A DNA stretch of 64,000 nucleotides from Thermoflexus sp. Lineage in GTDB: Bacteria > Chloroflexota > Anaerolineae > Aggregatilineales > Aggregatilineaceae. Of this stretch, positions 59,250 through 64,000 are shown piece after piece. The DNA lies in contig DYGX01000012.1 in assembly GCA_020724465.1 (NCBI GenBank), positions 1 to 64,000 on the forward strand, read 5' to 3'. Position numbers and translations under genes: made by a program. Within the stretch, counting starts at the first letter, position 1, and each line of letters starts with the position of its first letter. The notes under the pieces are model-generated. The model had not been told where the DNA came from and did no database searches. It saw nothing but the letters and a program-made list of their open reading frames with translations.

Positions 59250-61475
59250 GTGGAAGACAGACCTGCGTGGATTGGACGGAGTCTGCACCGGGTCGATGCG
59301 GTTGGGAAGGTGACGGGCAAGACGCCGTTTCCCGGCGACATCGATCTGGAAGGCCAGCTCTGGATGAAAATCCGCTTTTCGGACCGTGTGCACGCGCGCA
59401 TCAAGTCGATTGACACCAGCCGGGCCGAGGCGTATCCCGGTGTGATCCGGGTGTTCACGGCGCGCGATGTTCCGGTCAACGAATACGGCCTGGGCATACC
59501 GGATCAGCCAGTGCTGTGCGGGCCGGGGAGCGGCAAGGAAGGCGCGGATATTGTGCGTTGCATCGCCGATCAGGTGGCGCTGGTCGTGGCGGAGACCGAG
59601 GAAGCAGCCGCCGCTGCGCTGCCGCTGATCGAGATCGAATACGAAGATCTGCCGGCGGTGTGCGATGTGCTGGCCGCGATGCAAGACGGCGCGCCACAGC
59701 TTCACGCCGGCTATCCGAACAACATCCTGTGCCATTACCAGATCCGCCACGGTGATATCGAGGCGGGCTGGCGCCAGGCAGAGGTCGTTGTCGAGGGCGA
59801 GTACCGGACCGGTTATCAGGAGCACGCCTATCTGCAGCCGGAAGCGGGCCTCGGCTTTATCGATGAGGAAGGCCGCGTCGCTGTGATCGTGGCCGGGCAG
59901 TGGGTTCACAAAGACCGCGAGCAGGTCGCGCACGCCCTGGGCCTTCCGGAAGAGCAGATCCGGATCATCTATCCGGCGATCGGGGGCGCGTTCGGCGGGC
60001 GCGAGGATATGTCGGTCCAGATCGTGCTGGCGCTGGCAGCCTGGAAGCTCCAGCGCCCGGTTAAGATCATCTGGAGCCGCGAGGAGTCGATCATCGGGCA
60101 CCACAAGCGGCACCCGACGATCATCCGCGCGAAGTGGGGGGCGACGCGTGATGGCCGGGTGGTGGCCGCCGAGGCGACGATCATCGGCGATTCGGGCGCC
60201 TATGCCTACACGACGCCCAAAGTGATGGGCAACGCGCATCTGATGGTTTGCGGCCCGTACGCGATCCCCAACGCGAAGGTGGATACCTACGGTGTCTACA
60301 CCAACAACATTCCCAGCGGCGCCTTCCGCGGGTTTGGCGGGCCGCAGGCGTGCTTCGCGGCGGAAGGGCAGATGAACAAGCTGGCCGACGCACTGGGGAT
60401 GGACCCGGTTGAGTTGCGCCTGCGCAACGTGCTGCGCGACGACAGCATTACAGTGGTGGGGACGCCGCTGCCGCCGAATGTCACGCTGGATAAAGTGCTG
60501 GCCGAGGGCGCCGCGCAGAGCGGCTACTGGAACCAGGGCGCCGACGGCTGGCGCCGCGCTCCGGCTCCGCCGCCGTCCGGCCCGAACAGGCGGCGCGGGA
60601 TCGGCGTTGCGATCGGGTTCAAGAACGTGGGCTTCAGCTTTGGCGCCCCTGAGCAGAACTGGGCGACCGTCGAGATCCACGGCAACGCGGAGATCGAACG
60701 CGTCGTGGTGCGCCAGGCGGGGGCTGATGTCGGACAGGGGGCGCACACCGTCTTCCGGCAGATGGCCGCCGAAGGAGTAGGCGTGCCGATCGAGCTGGTC
60801 GAGCTGGTGGGCCACGACACCGCCGCGACGGGCAACTCGGGCAGTTCGTCGGCGTCGCGCATGACGTTCATGGCAGGGAATGCGATCAAGGGGGCGGCGG
60901 AGCTGGCGCTGCAGAAGTGGCGCGAGGAAGAGCGCCCGGCCATCGCGACCTACCAGTATGTACCCCCCAAGACGACACCGTACGACCGCGAGACCGGACG
61001 CTCCAACCCGAACTTCGCCTACGGCTATATGGCGCAGATCGCGGATGTCGAGGTTGATGTCGAGACGGGGCATATCACGGTGATGCGTGTGATCTCAGCC
61101 CACGACGTCGGCAAGGCGATTAACCCGCAGTTGATCGTCGGCCAGGTCGAGGGCGCGGTGGTCCAGGCGGTGGGCTATGCGGTCATGGAGAATCTGATCT
61201 CCCAGGATGGCCGCATCCTGAACCCCTATCTATCGACCTACCTGATTCCGACCGTGCTGGATATTCCGCACGAAGTGAAACCGGTTATCCTCGAATATGC
61301 TGATCCGCGCGGGCCGTGGGGCGCGCGTGGCATGGCCGAGATGCCGTTCATCACGCTGGCTCCGGCGGTCGCGGCGGCGCTGCACGACGCGACCGGGATC
61401 TGGTTCGACCAGATCCCGTTAACCCCGGAGCGGGTTGTGATGACGCTGCGGCAGCATGGCATCGATGCTCTTTAG
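59250..61475 (+). CDS. Molybdenum hydroxylase large subunit (xanthine dehydrogenase XdhA type)
   Basis: The 741-residue molybdenum-binding protein contains GGAFGGRED, the [15 protein letters not shown] substrate-channel loop, [17 protein letters not shown] and the catalytic Glu in [16 protein letters not shown]. It lacks iron-sulfur and FAD domains, which are provided by the fused gene 55 bases plus one small gene upstream. It can act on purines or N-heterocycles; the family cannot be resolved to one substrate. The start is GTG 59250. Confidence 0.9.
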   Translation: MEDRPAWIGRSLHRVDAVGKVTGKTPFPGDIDLEGQLWMKIRFSDRVHARIKSIDTSRAEAYPGVIRVFTARDVPVNEYGLGIPDQPVLCGPGSGKEGADIVRCIADQVALVVAETEEAAAAALPLIEIEYEDLPAVCDVLAAMQDGAPQLHAGYPNNILCHYQIRHGDIEAGWRQAEVVVEGEYRTGYQEHAYLQPEAGLGFIDEEGRVAVIVAGQWVHKDREQVAHALGLPEEQIRIIYPAIGGAFGGREDMSVQIVLALAAWKLQRPVKIIWSREESIIGHHKRHPTIIRAKWGATRDGRVVAAEATIIGDSGAYAYTTPKVMGNAHLMVCGPYAIPNAKVDTYGVYTNNIPSGAFRGFGGPQACFAAEGQMNKLADALGMDPVELRLRNVLRDDSITVVGTPLPPNVTLDKVLAEGAAQSGYWNQGADGWRRAPAPPPSGPNRRRGIGVAIGFKNVGFSFGAPEQNWATVEIHGNAEIERVVVRQAGADVGQGAHTVFRQMAAEGVGVPIELVELVGHDTAATGNSGSSSASRMTFMAGNAIKGAAELALQKWREEERPAIATYQYVPPKTTPYDRETGRSNPNFAYGYMAQIADVEVDVETGHITVMRVISAHDVGKAINPQLIVGQVEGAVVQAVGYAVMENLISQDGRILNPYLSTYLIPTVLDIPHEVKPVILEYADPRGPWGARGMAEMPFITLAPAVAAALHDATGIWFDQIPLTPERVVMTLRQHGIDAL

Positions 61476-62334
61476 CGACGTGCTGGTGGTGGTGCGGGGT
61501 GGTGGCGACCTGGCGACCGGCGTTGTCTACCGCCTCGCTAAGGCCGGCTTTCCGGTAATTGTCCTTGAACTTCCGCAGCCGCTCGCCATCCGGCGGGCGG
61601 TGTCGCTGGCGTCGGCCGTGTTTGAGGGCGCGGTCGACATCGAAGGGCTGGCCGGGCGGCGGGTGGACGATCCTGCGCAAGCGCGGGCGCTGGCGGTCGA
61701 GGGTGCTATCCCCGTTCTGGTTGACCCCGAAGGAACCAGCCTGGCCGTGCTGCGCCCGCCGGTGATCGTCGACGCCCGCATGGCGAAGCGCAACCTCGGC
61801 ACGCGGCAGGACGACGCGCTGCTGGTGGTCGCGCTTGGCCCTGGTTTTGAGGCTGGGGTCGACTGCCACGCCGTGATTGAAACCAATCGCGGGCACCGGC
61901 TGGGGCGCGTCATCTGGCATGGCAGCGCGGAGCCGGATACTGGGCGGCCCGGAGCGGTTCAGGGCAGGGTCAGCGATCGCGTTCTGCGCGCCCCGGCGGC
62001 GGGGACGGTCCAGCCGCGCGCCGTGATCGGGGACCGGATCGCCGCCGGCTCGGTCATCGCGACTGTATCCGGCAAGCCGGTGGTAGCGCCCTTCGACGGC
62101 GTGCTGCGGGGGTTGATTCATCCATCGGTTTCTGTTACAACCAACATGAAAATCGGCGATCTGGACCCTCGCGGCGAGCCAGCCTACTGCTTCGAGATTT
62201 CGGAGAAGTCGCTGGCGATTGGCGGGGGTGTGGTTGAGGCCGTTCTGAGCGCCCCTTCGCTGGCGCCGATCCTGGCATCGGCGCGGGGCCTGGGGACGGC
62301 GAGCGCGCCGCACTTGCCAGCGGTGCCGGAATAG
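61465..62334 (+). CDS. yqeB: YqeB-family (EF2563-type) selenium-dependent molybdenum hydroxylase maturation protein
   Basis: The 289-residue protein matches the C-terminal half of E. coli Yqe[40 protein letters not shown], the [18 protein letters not shown] block, [19 protein letters not shown] and [12 protein letters not shown]. This family co-occurs with SelD and with hydroxylases that contain labile selenium. The start may be ATG 61456 or 61465; both overlap the preceding stop. It probably prepares the selenium cofactor for one or both dehydrogenases encoded here. Confidence 0.88.
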   Translation: MLFSDVLVVVRGGGDLATGVVYRLAKAGFPVIVLELPQPLAIRRAVSLASAVFEGAVDIEGLAGRRVDDPAQARALAVEGAIPVLVDPEGTSLAVLRPPVIVDARMAKRNLGTRQDDALLVVALGPGFEAGVDCHAVIETNRGHRLGRVIWHGSAEPDTGRPGAVQGRVSDRVLRAPAAGTVQPRAVIGDRIAAGSVIATVSGKPVVAPFDGVLRGLIHPSVSVTTNMKIGDLDPRGEPAYCFEISEKSLAIGGGVVEAVLSAPSLAPILASARGLGTASAPHLPAVPE

Positions 62335-62343
62335 GATGGGATC

Positions 62344-63705
62344 ATGCGTCTGGCAGACGCGCTGCGCGTGCAGCGTGGCGACATGGTGGCGTTTGTGGGA
62401 GCTGGCGGGAAGACGTCAGCTCTCTTTCGGCTTGCCCACGAGCTGCGCCAGGACGGATGGCGGGTGATCGCGACGACGACGACACGCCTGGCCCGCCACG
62501 AGATCGAGCACGTTCCGCACGCGATCGCTGTGGCATCCGGCACCAGCCCGACCATCATCCGCCAGCGCCTTGACGAGCACGGCTTCATTTTCCTCTACAG
62601 CTACGATGACCTCAACCACGGCAAGGTAATCGGCCTCGCACCGGAATCGCTGTCGCGGCTGGTCGATGCGGTCAATTCGGATGTGCTGCTGATCGAGGCG
62701 GATGGCGCGCGCCGCCTGCCGCTTAAGGCCCCGCGCGCCAACGAACCGGTTCTTCCCGAGGATGTCACGCTGGTTGTGCCGGTCGCCGGAATCGACGCGC
62801 TCGGCCAGCCGCTCGACGAGGCCCACGTGTTCAACGTCGAGCGGATCATCGAGCGGTACGGGTTCCCGGAAGGCGAGCCGCTGCTTCCGCCGTGGATGGC
62901 CGTCGTTCTGCGCGATCCGGAGTTGGGGCTGCGCCGCGTGCCGGATTCGGCGCGGGTGGTGCCGCTGCTGAACAAGGTTCCGCTGAACGGGTACGGGCGG
63001 GCGCGGGCGCGTCTGGTGGCGCAGCTTGTGCTGCGTTCGACGCGGGTCGAGGCGGTCGCGATGGGCGCGGTGCGCTCCCCGATCGATCCGATCCACGAAC
63101 TTCAGCAGCGGGTGGGCGCGATCGTCCTGGCAGCGGGTCAGTCGACGCGGATGGGCCAGTCGAAGCCGCTGCTACCCTGGAGCGACGGGCAGACGGTGAT
63201 TGAAACGATTGTCCGGCGGTTGCTGATGTTCCGCCTCTCAGAGATCGTGGTCGTGACCGGATTCGAGGGCGAGCGGGTCCGGCAGGCACTGGCGCATCTG
63301 CCCGTTGAGTTCGCCGACAACCCCGCTTACGCCGCTGGTGAGATGATTTCGTCAGTGCGCGCTGGCCTGGCGGCGCTGCCTGACACGACGGCGGGCGCGC
63401 TGGTGGTGCTGGGCGACCAGCCCATGCTCAACGGCCGGGTGGTGGGTCAGGTGCTGGCCGCGTATGCGGAAGGGCGCGGGACGATCGTGGCGCCGGTCTA
63501 TCGTGGTCAGCGCGGACACCCGGTGCTGTTCGACCGCCGCTACTGGCCGGAGCTGCTGGCGCTAGAGCACGGCGCCCCGCGTGACGTGATTCGCCGCTAC
63601 CCCCAGGCGCTGGCCCTGGTCGAGGTGAATACGGACAGCATTCTGGCCGACATCGACACGCCTGAGCAGTATCGCCGCGCCCGGTTGATGGCAGGGCTGC
63701 GCTGA
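62344..63705 (+). CDS. YqeC-MocA fusion protein, selenium/molybdenum cofactor maturation
   Basis: The 453-residue protein has an N-terminal P-loop domain (VAFVGAGGKTSALFRLAHEL, TTTTRLARHE, LLIEADGARRLPLKAPRANE) matching YqeC of the selenium hydroxylase system. From about residue 258 it continues into a complete MocA-type nucleotidyltransferase (AIVLAAGQSTRMGQSKPLLP, ALVVLGDQPML). In E. coli these are two neighbouring genes (yqeC and ygfJ/mocA). MocA makes the cytosine dinucleotide form of the molybdenum cofactor. The fusion suggests that the YqeC and MocA steps are coupled. It is the last gene of the operon. Confidence 0.9.
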   Translation: MRLADALRVQRGDMVAFVGAGGKTSALFRLAHELRQDGWRVIATTTTRLARHEIEHVPHAIAVASGTSPTIIRQRLDEHGFIFLYSYDDLNHGKVIGLAPESLSRLVDAVNSDVLLIEADGARRLPLKAPRANEPVLPEDVTLVVPVAGIDALGQPLDEAHVFNVERIIERYGFPEGEPLLPPWMAVVLRDPELGLRRVPDSARVVPLLNKVPLNGYGRARARLVAQLVLRSTRVEAVAMGAVRSPIDPIHELQQRVGAIVLAAGQSTRMGQSKPLLPWSDGQTVIETIVRRLLMFRLSEIVVVTGFEGERVRQALAHLPVEFADNPAYAAGEMISSVRAGLAALPDTTAGALVVLGDQPMLNGRVVGQVLAAYAEGRGTIVAPVYRGQRGHPVLFDRRYWPELLALEHGAPRDVIRRYPQALALVEVNTDSILADIDTPEQYRRARLMAGLR

Positions 63706-63727
63706 TCGGCCGCCCCCTGAGCGCACC

Positions 63728-64000
63728 CTAGCCCGTGCCGGGGGTCGGGGTGGTGGTGGCGCCCGCCGGAGCCAGCGGCGTTGGGGTGGGGGGCGGGTCG
63801 CTGATGCGGATCGAGATCTCGCACAGCGCCACGAGCGTGTGCGTGTTGTCGAAGACGGTCAGCCGAAAACGGTAGTCTCCTCGTGCGAAGTTGATCGGCA
63901 GCAGGTCGCCCAGCGGACCGTCCACTACCGGCTCGGTGTATTCCCCAATCGGAGCGAACTCGGCCCCCGGCTGCGCCGGCTTGATCTCGAAGCGGTAAAA
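63728..64000 (-). CDS. C-terminal part of a secreted protein (gene continues beyond window)
   Basis: The frame is open from the right edge of the window down to TAG at 63728-63730, giving 90 residues. They include RFEIKPAQPGAEFAPIG, GDYRFRLTVFDNTHTLVAL and a Pro/Thr-rich tail (PPPTPTPLAPAGATTTPTP). The composition resembles extracytoplasmic beta-sandwich proteins. No start, signal or family can be seen, so it is recorded only as a partial gene converging on the YqeC-MocA gene. Confidence 0.6.
   Translation of the reverse strand, partial: FYRFEIKPAQPGAEFAPIGEYTEPVVDGPLGDLLPINFARGDYRFRLTVFDNTHTLVALCEISIRISDPPPTPTPLAPAGATTTPTPGTG

Noticed and set aside
59088-61073. 661-residue open frame on the minus strand
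   Set aside because: Antisense to the molybdenum subunit gene, with the same shadow composition.
52676-61475. Aerobic CO dehydrogenase instead of purine-type hydroxylases
   Set aside because: The AYxCSFR active-site loop of form I CO dehydrogenase is absent; the loops read SGAYRGYG and SGAFRGFG, and YqeB/YqeC neighbours fit selenium-dependent xanthine-type enzymes.
1-64000. CRISPR arrays, insertion sequences, prophage, rRNA genes
   Set aside because: No regularly spaced repeats, transposase or integrase motifs, terminal inverted repeats or rRNA signatures were seen on reading both strands.

Overview
This is a GC-rich, gene-dense bacterial chromosome segment. The gene mix suggests a member of the Chloroflexota, probably Anaerolineae-like. 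That mix is coenzyme F420 biosynthesis, a GldA/F/G-type ABC transporter with a DUF4340 partner, carotenoid genes, secreted proteins with Pro/Thr-rich linkers, a tungsten-type aldehyde:ferredoxin oxidoreductase, and large selenium/molybdenum hydroxylase operons. The taxonomic call is inference from gene content, because no rRNA is present. I saw no insertion sequence, phage, plasmid or CRISPR array.

Region 1 (1-31.2 kb) is mostly housekeeping and accessory genes. It holds rluD; a peroxiredoxin-like gene interrupted by an in-frame TGA exactly at the catalytic cysteine (a probable selenoprotein with a U-P-F-C site); a nitrilase homologue that has lost its catalytic Cys; threonine aldolase; a minus-strand block with a deacetylase, a lipoprotein, a very large helical protein and an ITP/XTP pyrophosphatase; an aldehyde:ferredoxin oxidoreductase; a K+/H+ antiporter; tRNA-Phe with clear promoter and terminator; crtB-crtI; a radical SAM protein; a sigma-70 factor with a LiaF-like gene; the gldA-gldF-gldG-DUF4340 operon; a guanylate kinase with an unexplained C-terminal extension; and a 1.27-kilo-residue pilin-like protein carrying PA14 and jelly-roll-like repeats.

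Region 2 (31.5-50 kb, all plus strand) begins with folD and becomes a purine/ureide catabolism island. It encodes an 8-oxoguanine deaminase-like amidohydrolase, a dihydropyrimidinase/hydantoinase, a PyrB-like and a YgeW-like transcarbamylase side by side, carbamate kinase, two fold-type-II PLP enzymes and SsnA. Directly joined to ssnA is nearly the whole later half of F420 biosynthesis (NADPH:F420 reductase, cofE, an FbiB-type nitroreductase, cofD, cofC), followed by an F420-type flavin oxidoreductase.

Region 3 (50-63.7 kb, plus strand) is a molybdenum hydroxylase island. It contains a self-contained 2Fe-2S/molybdenum dehydrogenase of the selenium-dependent XdhD type, XdhC, an FAD plus 2Fe-2S fusion subunit, a second molybdenum subunit, a YqeB-family maturation protein and a YqeC-MocA fusion. 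The last two are markers of labile-selenium molybdenum hydroxylases. Together with the putative selenoprotein at 1.2 kb they predict that this organism uses selenium in two ways.

Working model (inference): oxidised purines enter through the dehydrogenases and deaminases. The ring is opened by hydantoinase/amidohydrolase enzymes. A carbamoyl group is transferred to phosphate by one or both transcarbamylases, and carbamate kinase recovers ATP. The linked F420 genes may supply the redox cofactor for one reductive step. The window ends inside a minus-strand gene for a probable secreted protein.
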